This document shows positions 34,259 to 41,442 of a DNA stretch of 49,445 nt, in pieces (the first letter of the stretch is position 1; each line of letters begins with the position of its first letter). The stretch is from contig CAZUEO010000015.1 in the NCBI GenBank assembly GCA_964619675.1, positions 1 through 49,445 of the forward strand, given 5' to 3'. The notes beneath the pieces are model-generated. The model saw only the letters and a program-made list of their open reading frames with translations. It was not told the DNA's origin and made no database searches. Position numbers and translations under genes: made by a program. Source of the stretch: JAPLMW01 sp964619675. GTDB lineage: Bacteria > Planctomycetota > Phycisphaerae > Sedimentisphaerales > UBA12454.

Positions 34259-34999
34259 ATGGATGAAATCAAAGAGACATTATCAATACTTAAGGCGCGG
34301 TGGTTCGAGGTTGTGTTAATAATCGGTCTTGTGACTCTTCCTGTGCCGTTAATGCGTTTATTATTGACTGTCTATCCGCCCAAAGCAGCGTGGATGATAT
34401 TCGCAAACAGAGGCATAATGTTATTGCATATTTGTATATTGTTATTTGTGCTGCTGATTTCAGGAGGTTTTTTGCGGACGGTTTATCTTGAAGATAAAAA
34501 ACGGCAAAGGGTTTTCGGTTTGATAAAGGCAGGAAAGCATTTTTTCTCAAGACTTTTCAGATTCGGCATACTATTTACGGCGGCTGTGATGATTCCACTT
34601 ATAGGGCTTTGTATGATTACCCAGGCGAGAGTTTCAGATGCTAATTTTCAAGCGAATCTTACTTTTGTTATTCGCATAGCTCGGCCGATCATAAACCTAA
34701 TACTGATTAAACCAATTTTGCTTATTCCGGCAATAATAATTGTTCTGGATTGCGAGCTGTTTAAAAGTTTCGGATTGATGCGGCAAATCAGATTACTGGA
34801 TGCGAAGCCGTTAGTAACAGTTTTTCTTGTCCAGCTTGTTTTATGGCTATTTTTCCCGAGTTTGCCGCAAGGGTCATTATGGCAATATCCTGTAACAATA
34901 CTATATAATATTTTGTTGAATGGTTTGTTGCTGGCTGCCGGGATAATGGCCGTGAGGTTTGTCGGTTCTACTTGCGGCGGGCAAGCAGAATCTGAATAG
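34259..34999 (+). CDS. Integral membrane protein of unknown function
   Basis: 246 residues, with about six hydrophobic segments, for example VVLIIGLVTLPVPLMRLLLT, IMLLHICILLFVLLISGGF, FGILFTAAVMIPLIGLCMI, INLILIKPILLIPAIIIVL and LVTVFLVQLVLWLFF. AAGGAG lies seven bases before the ATG. No family recognised; the overall pattern (paired helices with a charged loop KDKKRQRVFGLIKAGKHF-like) resembles DUF4013/YciC-type membrane proteins only loosely. The final codons TCT GAA TAG come from the repeat at 34989-35040, as in the DUF4238 gene. Confidence 0.78.
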   Translation: MDEIKETLSILKARWFEVVLIIGLVTLPVPLMRLLLTVYPPKAAWMIFANRGIMLLHICILLFVLLISGGFLRTVYLEDKKRQRVFGLIKAGKHFFSRLFRFGILFTAAVMIPLIGLCMITQARVSDANFQANLTFVIRIARPIINLILIKPILLIPAIIIVLDCELFKSFGLMRQIRLLDAKPLVTVFLVQLVLWLFFPSLPQGSLWQYPVTILYNILLNGLLLAAGIMAVRFVGSTCGGQAESE

Positions 35000-35040
35000 G
35001 CAGGATATATGATTAATTTTGGAATAACCCCGATGAGATA
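34989..35040 (+). repeat. MINFGIT-start repeat, copy C
   Basis: Nearly identical to 33504-33555. The first 11 bases, AATCTGAATAG, form the end of the upstream gene. It leads into the hairpin element at 35028-35071. Confidence 0.8.
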
Positions 35041-35071
35041 AGTCTCGCCTGCGGGCGGACATCTCACGGGG
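35028..35071. repeat. CCCCGATGA hairpin element
   Basis: CCCCGATGAGAT at 35028-35039 pairs with ATCTCACGGGG at 35061-35071; the only break is one unpaired A. The 21-base loop contains a second small GC hairpin (CGCCTGCGGGCGG). Related elements are at 31578-31637, 33979-34040 and 37314-37382. Confidence 0.75.
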
Positions 35072-35086
35072 CAAGCCTCACGGGGC

Positions 35087-35130
35087 AGACAGGATATATG
35101 ATTAACTTTGGAATTACGGAACGGAAAAAA
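35087..35130 (+). repeat. MINFGIT-start repeat, copy D (truncated RF-1-domain gene start)
   Basis: ATG at 35098 opens a frame MINFGITERKKYQKSIRLR and then stops. The first ten residues match those of the RF-1-domain protein (MINFGITERK). Differences from 36792 onward in these codons are at third positions (AAT/AAC, ACA/ACG, GAG/GAA, CGA/CGG), so this copy looks like the relic of a once functional coding start and not a recent copy. Confidence 0.65.
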
Positions 35131-35190
35131 TATCAAAAATCAATCCGTCTCCGCTAAGGCTACGATGTGATGCAAGTGCGAAAATAAAAG

Positions 35191-35220
35191 CTTGTCCTGA
35201 GCAAGGCCGAAGGATGACAA
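35191..35220 (+). repeat. CTTGTCCTGAGCAAGG-type repeat
   Basis: CTTGTCCTGAGCAAGGCCGA followed by AGGATGA. I remember this phrase as a widely scattered intergenic repeat in environmental bacterial genomes. Related copies lie at 47312-47338, where it carries a start codon, and inverted at 38443-38490. Confidence 0.65.
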
Positions 35221-35548
35221 AGAAAAAATCAAAAACAAATAAACGTCCCGAATAGCATTGATATTATCGTGGAATTGAAAGGCTTGGCTGCGCAGCCAGG
35301 CGTTTAATGTGGGAAATACCATCTTGGGAAGTATTGCGGTTAGAGTGTTATCTGGAAACCATATAAGCAGTCATACCTTTGGATTCAAAAAACGCCTGAA
35401 GGCGGTTGCGAAACTGTCTAATAGATAAGGACTTGGAAAAGATTTCCCGATATTAAAAGAATAAAAAGGTTTTAATGTATTTCCGATGACTCAGATGTTA
35501 TAAGAAAGTTGTTAAAACCAATTTGGCCTTAACTAAGGATTATAAAAA

Positions 35549-36799
35549 ATGAAGAGAAGGGAAAAAATGGATAACAGTTCCTGGTTTTCACAAATTTCTT
35601 TTAAACAGCGAATTTGGTTGTTTTCAACCTTGGCAGGAATACTTGCGATTGTAACCCTTGGTATTTTGTTGAATTCAACGAGTACGCCAGAGGAATCAAT
35701 TGATTTCAACGTTAATATGTCTATTCAGGATATTGCTCCTAAACTTGGAGTTACAGGCAAAGGCCTTGCCAGGGAACTTGAACTGCCGCTTGACGTTTCT
35801 AAGAAAAAACCAGTCCAAATGTTAGGTGTGACATACGAAGAACTCGAGCATGCTATTGAACACATTCTGTCCCATCGTGATTCTACGCTTAAATATTATG
35901 TTTATGCCGTATTGTTTATATGGGGACTTGTATTTCTTGTGAGGCTTGGACGTCCTGATGGATCTGACATTAAGAATCGTCGTTATTGGTACCCAAGAAC
36001 CCCTTATATTAGCGCTCTTTTGCTTTCTGTAATAGTAGCCGGATTCATTCTTGGCAAATCGCCTAACCCCATGGAAGGGGTGGTCAAAGTATTCAAATCT
36101 ATGGTAGGGCTTTATCCTGACCCAATAGTTAAAATAATCGCTTTCGGTTTTTTTATAATGCTCGCTGTTATTGGAAATAAGATAATCTGTGGCTGGGTGT
36201 GTCCTTTTGGCGCTTTGCAAGAGCTTATTTACAGTGTACCAATTTTGAAAAAAATCAAAAAAAGAAAACTCCCATTTATATTAACAAATACAATCCGCGC
36301 ATGCCTTTTTATCGTTATGCTTGTTCTTATGTTTGGAATCACTGGAGGACGCAGAGGATTTGTAATCTACCACTATATTAATCCCTTTAACCTGTTTAAT
36401 CTTGATTTCGAAACAGTTAGTATTCTGCTGACAGTAATCATCACCTTGTTGGTATCATTTACTATCTACCGCCCATTTTGTCAGTTTATCTGTCCTTTTG
36501 GCCTTATTACCTGGATAGCTGAGCGATTTAGCATTTTCCGTGTTCAAATTGACAAAGAGAAGTGCACCCAATGCGGCGCTTGCATAAAGGTATGCCCCCT
36601 GGAAGCTGTAGAAGGCCGGGTTAACGGCAAGAAAATGCCGGCAGATTGTTTTAGTTGCGGTCGTTGCTTGAATGTTTGCCCAACAGATGCTCTTAAATAT
36701 ACTTCTATTTTTAAAAAAGACGTAACAAAAGCGTCACAGATGACTGTCTCTTCCCTCGGCAATGGCAGTCGTCCGGCTTCATCCGATGTATATGATTAA
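35549..36799 (+). CDS. NapH/YccM-like membrane 4Fe-4S ferredoxin protein
   Basis: 416 residues. A first membrane helix (about 16-36) is followed by a soluble segment of about 75 residues (IQDIAPKLGVTGKGLARELE and QMLGVTYEELEHAIEHILSH), then four or five more helices. Two Cys-x3-Cys-Pro motifs at helix ends, CGWVCPFGAL (Cys214, Cys218) and CQFICPFGLI (Cys311, Cys315), are as in NapH. Two [4Fe-4S] ferredoxin motifs close the protein: CTQCGACIKVCP from Cys339 and CFSCGRCLNVCP from Cys367. It probably passes electrons across or along the membrane; the partner is not evident nearby. Its stop codon overlaps the start of the RF-1-domain gene. Confidence 0.88.
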   Translation: MKRREKMDNSSWFSQISFKQRIWLFSTLAGILAIVTLGILLNSTSTPEESIDFNVNMSIQDIAPKLGVTGKGLARELELPLDVSKKKPVQMLGVTYEELEHAIEHILSHRDSTLKYYVYAVLFIWGLVFLVRLGRPDGSDIKNRRYWYPRTPYISALLLSVIVAGFILGKSPNPMEGVVKVFKSMVGLYPDPIVKIIAFGFFIMLAVIGNKIICGWVCPFGALQELIYSVPILKKIKKRKLPFILTNTIRACLFIVMLVLMFGITGGRRGFVIYHYINPFNLFNLDFETVSILLTVIITLLVSFTIYRPFCQFICPFGLITWIAERFSIFRVQIDKEKCTQCGACIKVCPLEAVEGRVNGKKMPADCFSCGRCLNVCPTDALKYTSIFKKDVTKASQMTVSSLGNGSRPASSDVYD

Positions 36800-37154
36800 T
36801 TTTGGAATTACAGAGCGAAAAAGACAAGAGCTCCAGCAGCGTATGCATAACTGCAATCTGCTCGAGAATGATATCGAAGAAAAATTCGTTCGAAGCAGCG
36901 GGGCAGGGGGACAGAAAGTCAATAAAAGCTCCACCTGTGTCCAGTTAAAGCATATCCCGAGCGGCATGGCTGTCAAGGTTCAAAAGAGCCGCAGCCAGGG
37001 ACTTAACCGCTATTATGCGAGAAAACAAATGTGTGAACTGCTGGAAAATAAATTGTTGGGAAAAGAAAGCCCAAAAGCAAAAAAATCAGCGAAAATCAGG
37101 AAGCAGAAAGACAGAAGAAAACGGAAAAATAGAAAATCGAGAATGGAAAATTGA
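36792..37154 (+). CDS. RF-1-domain (GGQ) protein, ArfB-like peptidyl-tRNA hydrolase
   Basis: 120 residues from ATG 36792, chosen because MINFGITERKRQELQQRM is the natural helical start; an upstream in-frame ATG at 36762 lies inside the previous gene. The GGQ motif is at residues 39-41 (RSSGAGGQKVNKSSTCVQLK), followed by a basic tail (KKSAKIRKQKDRRKRKNRKS), as in ribosome rescue proteins of the ArfB/YaeJ type. It would release peptides from stalled ribosomes. The gene overlaps the preceding stop (ATGATTAA). The last residues NRKSRMEN are encoded by an AAAATCGAGAATGG repeat, so the tail was extended or replaced by repeat DNA. PrfH-type alternatives are possible. Confidence 0.83.
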   Translation: MINFGITERKRQELQQRMHNCNLLENDIEEKFVRSSGAGGQKVNKSSTCVQLKHIPSGMAVKVQKSRSQGLNRYYARKQMCELLENKLLGKESPKAKKSAKIRKQKDRRKRKNRKSRMEN

Positions 37155-37160
37155 AATTTA
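37125..37160 (+). repeat. AAAATCGAGAATGG-type repeat at the end of the RF-1-domain gene
   Basis: AAAATAGAAAATCGAGAAT here is identical to the start of the repeat at 39983 after efp. It codes for the last residues of the RF-1-domain protein and ends at its TGA and just beyond. Confidence 0.7.
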
Positions 37161-37313
37161 AAATAGATTCCTCGACCCATTCGCGAAAAGCTAACCCGTT
37201 GCCGTGCCGGCAACGGCTAAACACGCCGCCCCGAGTGGCAACGGCTAAATAATTTTTGACGAACCCCGCCATCCGCCTGCGACTACTCGAGGGCAGGCAC
37301 TGCGCGGGAATGA

Positions 37314-37382
37314 CCCCGATGAAGTAGCTGCGGCCCCAGTTAAATAGCTAAAGCATTTCACGGGGTAAACACTTCACGGGGC
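37314..37382. repeat. CCCCGATGA hairpin element, compound copy
   Basis: CCCCGATGAAGTAGC opens the element; TTTCACGGGG (37357-37366) and ACTTCACGGGG (37371-37381 approximately) close it, so the left arm can pair with either right arm. It shares the modular design of the elements at 33979-34040 and 35028-35071. Confidence 0.65.
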
Positions 37383-37396
37383 AAGCAATTTTGGGG

Positions 37397-37424
37397 TTGT
37401 GTATACAAATAGAAGGGTTATAAT
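37397..37424 (+). promoter_or_regulatory. Candidate promoter of the SUMF1-domain gene
   Basis: TTGTGT at 37397-37402, 16-base spacer, and a perfect TATAAT at 37419-37424. The -35 is poor. A leader of about 45 bases would lead to the AAGGGAG ribosome binding site before the ATG at 37476. Confidence 0.4.
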
Positions 37425-37475
37425 TCGCATAAATGGATAGTATTAAAGGGATTAATATTTGAAGGGAGACGAATT

Positions 37476-38345
<870 letters not shown>

Positions 38346-38541
38346 AATCCGAAATTCGAATATCGAATTCCGAAACAATATCGAATTAATCAAAATCCGA
38401 ATGTTCGAAACAGTTTAGAACATTTGAGAGTTGGGGTTTTGAGTCCTTCGGCCCATTCAACAAGTTCAGGGCAGGCTCTGCTCAGGACAGGTTTGTTTCG
38501 GATACCCGTTTTCACGAGTACAAGTTTAGTGCTTCGGATTC
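38346..38541. repeat. Imperfect palindromic repeat with a nested second repeat
   Basis: The left arm (38346 to about 38442) begins AATCCGAAATTCGAATATCG; the right arm (about 38491-38541) ends AGTGCTTCGGATTCG, and reads back as AATCCGAAGCACTAAAC. TCCGAAACAA and its complement TTGTTTCGGA lie inside the arms. Between the arms sits 38443-38490, TCCTTCGGCC...CTCAGGACAG, an inverted CTTGTCCTGAGC-type repeat. The right end supplies the last codons of the methyltransferase gene. Confidence 0.7.
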
Positions 38542-39302
38542 GTTTTTTTGCGGAGCAGGGGGACAAAGCGAACCGGCATCATAGATTTTTTTTCGAGCGA
38601 GCCATCAGGCTTTTTTGTAACGAGCAGGAGGTCCTGAATGTAGGCGGCTGGGCCGACGGGAATGACGATTTTGCCGCCGATTTTCAGCTGGTCAACCAAC
38701 GGCTGCGGAATATGGTCGGGGGCACAGGTAACAATGATTGCATCAAACGGTGCGAATTGCGGCCAGCCTTTGTAGCCGTCGCCGAGCTTCACTGAGATTG
38801 TGTTATAGCCCCGCTTTGACAGGACTTGCTGAGCTTTTTTGGCCAGCGGCTTGAGGATTTCAATTGTGTAAACGTGCGGCGTGAACTCACAGAGCACTGC
38901 TGCCTGGTAGCCTGAGCCGGTGCCGATTTCAAGAACCTTCATTTCCGGTGTCAGGCCGAGCAGCCCGGTCATATAAGCTACGATAAAAGGCTGTGAGATA
39001 GTCTGGTCATAACCGATAGGTAAGGGCGTATCTTCATACGCTATCGCCTGATTAGCAGCAGGCACAAACCAATGGCGGGGCACGTTCAACATTGCAGCAA
39101 GCACCTGCTGATTATCGAATCCATACCGGCTGCGAAGAGTCTGAACCATTTGCCGGCGGTCGCTAAGGCGCTGGTTACTGCGTGGATGATTCCACTTGGG
39201 CTGCTCGTTCGGGTCTGTTTGATTTGGTTCAGAAAAAGATTTTGCGCTTAAAAGACCTGTTGTTAGAATCAGTATCGCCAGGCAGATGATTTTGAGCCGC
39301 AT
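38526..39302 (-). CDS. pcm: Exported protein-L-isoaspartate O-methyltransferase
   Basis: 258 residues. It begins with a signal peptide (MRLKIICLAILILTTGLLSA), so it is probably exported, as some PCMT proteins are. The enzyme core is plain: VPRHWFVPAANQAIAYEDTP, LPIGYDQTISQPFIVAYMTG, SAM-binding VLEIGTGSGYQAAVL, and DAIIVTCAPDHIPQPLVDQL followed by GGKIVIPVG. It methylates isoaspartyl residues in damaged proteins to start repair. The final Asn-Pro-Lys-His-stop is written in a palindromic repeat (38526-38540). Efp is encoded divergently, with its promoter in the 129-base gap. Confidence 0.92.
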   Translation of the reverse strand: MRLKIICLAILILTTGLLSAKSFSEPNQTDPNEQPKWNHPRSNQRLSDRRQMVQTLRSRYGFDNQQVLAAMLNVPRHWFVPAANQAIAYEDTPLPIGYDQTISQPFIVAYMTGLLGLTPEMKVLEIGTGSGYQAAVLCEFTPHVYTIEILKPLAKKAQQVLSKRGYNTISVKLGDGYKGWPQFAPFDAIIVTCAPDHIPQPLVDQLKIGGKIVIPVGPAAYIQDLLLVTKKPDGSLEKKSMMPVRFVPLLRKKTNPKH

Positions 39303-39349
39303 TGCAATGCCCTTTCGAAAACTTAATTGACCGACGATGTATATTATCC

Positions 39350-39378
39350 TTGACCGAGTGCGGGAATCAAAGTATATT
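39350..39378 (+). promoter_or_regulatory. Sigma-70-type promoter of efp
   Basis: TTGACC at 39350-39355 and TATATT at 39373-39378 with an ideal 17-base spacer; each hexamer differs from consensus at one position. A leader of about 45 bases ends at GAGGT before the GTG start at 39432. One of the two best promoters in the window. Confidence 0.7.
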
Positions 39379-39431
39379 TTCAGTTTTAGTTTAATAAACA
39401 GGACTTGTAAAGTTTTATTTGAGGTAAGACG

Positions 39432-39989
39432 GTGAAGGCAAGTGATTTACGGCCTGGGATGGGAGCGGTAATTGACGGCAAATTGTGTATCTGCTTTCAG
39501 GCGGTACACGTTACGCCAGGTAACCTGCGGGCGTTTGTGCAGACCAAGCTGCGAGTCGTTGCGGACGGGATAATGATAGAAAAAAGGCTGCGCTCGACGG
39601 AGGAAATAGAGCAGGCATTTCTCGATAAACGTGAAATGCAGTATCTCTATGAAGACAGAACCGGAATGGTGCTGATGGATAACGAAAGCTACGACCAGAT
39701 TATACTGCCAAAAGAAATGATTGGCGATGCGGATAAATACCTCAAGCCTGATACCAAGGTCACAGCGCTGGTGCACGAAGAAAAGGTGGTGTCGATAGAC
39801 CTGCCGAAGGTAGTGGAACTGGCCGTTACGGAAACTGCGCCGCAGCTTAAAGGGGCGACAGCGACAAATCAGTTGAAAGACGCTGTGCTGGAGACGGGAC
39901 TCAAGACGCGAGTGCCGCCATTCATAGGGGTCGGGGAAGTATTAAGAATCAGTACCGACGACGGGTCGTATTTGTCGAGGGCAAAATAG
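39432..39989 (+). CDS. efp: Elongation factor P
   Basis: 185 residues, starting GTG after GAGGTAAGACG. Three-domain EF-P: N-terminal KOW-like domain, middle domain (MVLMDNESYDQIILPKEMIG) and C-terminal OB domain (GLKTRVPPFIGVGEVLRIST). EF-P relieves ribosome stalling at polyproline. In most bacteria the loop tip carries Lys34 (PGKGxAF) or Arg32 that is modified; here the loop reads VTPGNLRAFVQTKL, with Asn31 at the place of Lys and Arg two residues later. From memory the PGNLRAF form occurs in the Planctomycetes-Verrucomicrobia group. The stop codon TAG is the start of a repeat element. Confidence 0.93.
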   Translation: MKASDLRPGMGAVIDGKLCICFQAVHVTPGNLRAFVQTKLRVVADGIMIEKRLRSTEEIEQAFLDKREMQYLYEDRTGMVLMDNESYDQIILPKEMIGDADKYLKPDTKVTALVHEEKVVSIDLPKVVELAVTETAPQLKGATATNQLKDAVLETGLKTRVPPFIGVGEVLRISTDDGSYLSRAK

Positions 39990-40050
39990 AAAATCGAGAA
40001 TCGAGAGTCGAAAATTGAAAGCAGCGAGTCTCTCGATTGTCTTTATAGAC
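39983..40050 (+). repeat. AAAATCGAGAATCGAGAGTCG repeat between efp and the four-helix-bundle gene
   Basis: Begins AAAATAGAAAATCGAGAATC in the last codon of efp and continues with TCGAGAGTCGAAAATTG and TCTCTCGATTGTCTTTATAG. It runs up to the stop of the four-helix-bundle gene. A related element (40396-40473) lies on the other side of that gene in the same orientation. Confidence 0.72.
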
Positions 40051-40051
40051 T

Positions 40052-40396
40052 TTAACTTTTTATAAGACCGGACAGCATTTTGCAGATATTCTCGACCTCT
40101 CTTTTAAGCTCATCGCACTTGCTTTCAGCAATAAATGCCTTATGCCTGCATATCTCCAGAATAGGAACGCATTCAAACGCAGAGCCACGAGCGATTCTAA
40201 AAAAATTGCTCCTGTCTGCTTTATGGTATCTGCCGTTACCTTCCGCGATGTTTGTTGAGATGGATAAAGCTGCTCTATTTAGCTGGTCTATAAGGTAGTA
40301 ATTCCCCTTGGGAAAATCTTTTGTTAATTCGTAGATTACATCCGCAAAATCAACGGCATTTTTGTAAACATCGAGATTTTCGAATAGAAAAGGCAT
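40052..40396 (-). CDS. Four-helix-bundle protein (23S rRNA intervening-sequence type, S23-like)
   Basis: 114 residues, all helical. FENLDVYKNAVDFADVIYEL, then YYLIDQLNRAALSISTNIAE GNGR and the final helix CDELKREVENICKMLSGL match the four helix bundle family first seen as open frames in 23S rRNA intervening sequences. Function unknown, possibly RNA binding. No Shine-Dalgarno sequence precedes the ATG, which abuts a repeat element (40396-40473). The gene is bracketed by two related repeats and sits beside tRNA-Leu, which suggests it moved in as a unit. Confidence 0.88.
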   Translation of the reverse strand: MPFLFENLDVYKNAVDFADVIYELTKDFPKGNYYLIDQLNRAALSISTNIAEGNGRYHKADRSNFFRIARGSAFECVPILEICRHKAFIAESKCDELKREVENICKMLSGLIKS

Positions 40397-40473
40397 TTTT
40401 TGAAAATCGACAATCGAAAATAGACCGCAATCGAGAATTTCTCAAATTTCCATTTTCGATTCTCGATTGCTCT
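40396..40473 (-). repeat. tRNA-linked repeat cassette, copy 2 (downstream of tRNA-Leu)
   Basis: Near-identical in its first half to 20571-20633. It holds the 12-base perfect inverted repeat GCAATCGAGAAT (40427-40438) / ATTCTCGATTGC (40459-40470). On the minus strand it lies between the tRNA-Leu terminator hairpin and the start of the four-helix-bundle gene. Confidence 0.8.
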
Positions 40474-40501
40474 GTAAAATTTTGCCCTCGCAAAATTTTA
40501 C
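40474..40501 (-). terminator. Hairpin directly after tRNA-Leu
   Basis: Perfect 12-base stem GTAAAATTTTGC (40474-40485) with GCAAAATTTTAC (40490-40501) and a four-base loop, immediately 3' of tRNA-Leu. The stem sequence differs entirely from that after tRNA-Ser but has the same place and design. Confidence 0.7.
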
Positions 40502-40585
40502 TGCCCAGGAGAGGACTCGAACCTCCACGAGATTGCTCTCACCAGCCCCTCAAGCTGGCGCGTCTGCCAATTCCGCCACCTGGGC
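40502..40585 (-). tRNA. tRNA-Leu (anticodon GAG)
   Basis: 84 bases: acceptor stem GCCCAGG with CCTGGGC, discriminator A, D-arm GCGGAATTGGCAGACGCGC, anticodon stem CCAGC/GCTGG with loop TTGAGGG (anticodon GAG), variable arm TGAGAGCAATCTCG, and T-arm GGAGGTTCGAGTCCTCT. No encoded CCA. Class II structure and discriminator A fit leucine. Confidence 0.96.
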
Positions 40586-40743
40586 ATAATAATTGAAGAT
40601 TTAAAAATGAAGATTGAAAATTATTCAAAATAACTCCGCCGCAGGCGGATTCCAAAAATCTTCAATCTTCAATTTTCATTCTTCAGTATCCTTTTTACCA
40701 GGGATAAGATTAATAATCAAGAATTATTTTCCCTATGGGATGC

Positions 40744-41442
40744 CTAACGGTATTGGTCGGTTAAATAGAGCTGCAGACGGGGGCTGAAGATAAAGCTGTT
40801 GGCTTTGCACATTTCGGCAATAAGCGGACTTATTTTCAGATATTCGGAGAGATTTTTTGCCTGGGGCATAAGCAGAACCTTTGTGCGGTCAACGTTTCCC
40901 CGATCGCGGTCGAGAACAAGTTTCAAATCATTAAGGAGCCGGTGAACTTCGGTGATGTCCTCTATTTTTTCCATCACAAATTTCAACTGATAATCATAAT
41001 TTTTTATAAGCTCCTTGAGCTGGTCGATTCTTAAATAACCGTCTTTGTTCGGTTCGTTGTCGTGAGCGTTTGAGAGCTTTGGACTGATGCTCATAAGGTC
41101 GCAGGCGAGATTAGCGACGTATTTAATTCCTGCAGTTTCAATTGTGGTGTGGACATTTTGTTCTTTTACCTTTTCGCAAAGCAGGGCGATATGCGGGCTA
41201 ATCATTGGTTCGCCGCCGGTGATGACGGCGCAGGTCGGTGAGAATTTCATTACCTTTTTCATTATTTCATCAATAGACATTTTTGCAGCAGCGGATGAAT
41301 CGAGTGCGTACTGCGTATCGCAGTATTTGCAGCGGAGTGGGCAGCCTGCAAGTCTTATAAACACGCTTGGCCGGCCTGCGAGAAGGCCTTCGCCCTGAAT
41401 TGAATAAAAGATTTCAGAGATATTAATTTGGTCGTTTTGCAT
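40744..41442 (-). CDS. queE: 7-carboxy-7-deazaguanine synthase (QueE)
   Basis: 232 residues, a short radical SAM enzyme. INISEIFYSIQGEGLLAGRP is the family start, the cluster motif is CPLRCKYC (Cys34, Cys38, Cys41), followed by AVITGGEPMI (SAM contact). It converts 6-carboxytetrahydropterin to 7-carboxy-7-deazaguanine in queuosine synthesis. It overlaps the upstream queC by 20 bases, which points to translational coupling. QueD, the enzyme before it in the pathway, is not in the window. Confidence 0.94.
   Translation of the reverse strand: MQNDQINISEIFYSIQGEGLLAGRPSVFIRLAGCPLRCKYCDTQYALDSSAAAKMSIDEIMKKVMKFSPTCAVITGGEPMISPHIALLCEKVKEQNVHTTIETAGIKYVANLACDLMSISPKLSNAHDNEPNKDGYLRIDQLKELIKNYDYQLKFVMEKIEDITEVHRLLNDLKLVLDRDRGNVDRTKVLLMPQAKNLSEYLKISPLIAEMCKANSFIFSPRLQLYLTDQYR

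Larger units (their letters stand above)
35000..35548. other. Repeat-rich intergenic region
   Basis: 549 bases. It holds MINFGIT-start repeat copies C and D, a CCCCGATGAGAT hairpin, a CTTGTCCTGAGCAAGG repeat (35191-35220), the perfect palindrome TGGCTGCGCAGCCA near 35285, and a stretch (35300-35548) where I recognise nothing. Short open frames here are not credible genes. Confidence 0.55.
37155..37475. other. Intergenic region with hairpins
   Basis: 321 bases. A perfect hairpin CCGTTGCCG/CGGCAACGG (about 37197-37217) follows the RF-1-domain gene; GGCAACGGCTAA is then repeated. Further on there is a GACGAACCCCGCCAT phrase, also seen at 33825, and a CCCCGATGAAGT hairpin element (37314-37382). 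A promoter for the next gene is proposed at 37397-37424. Confidence 0.5.

Noticed and set aside
35140..35322. 60-residue minus-strand open frame
   Set aside because: Its centre (SLSSFGLAQDKLLF) is a reading of the CTTGTCCTGAGC repeat, a typical false gene.
38424..38795. 123-residue + strand open frame
   Set aside because: Lies antisense to the isoaspartyl methyltransferase gene and starts in the nested repeat.
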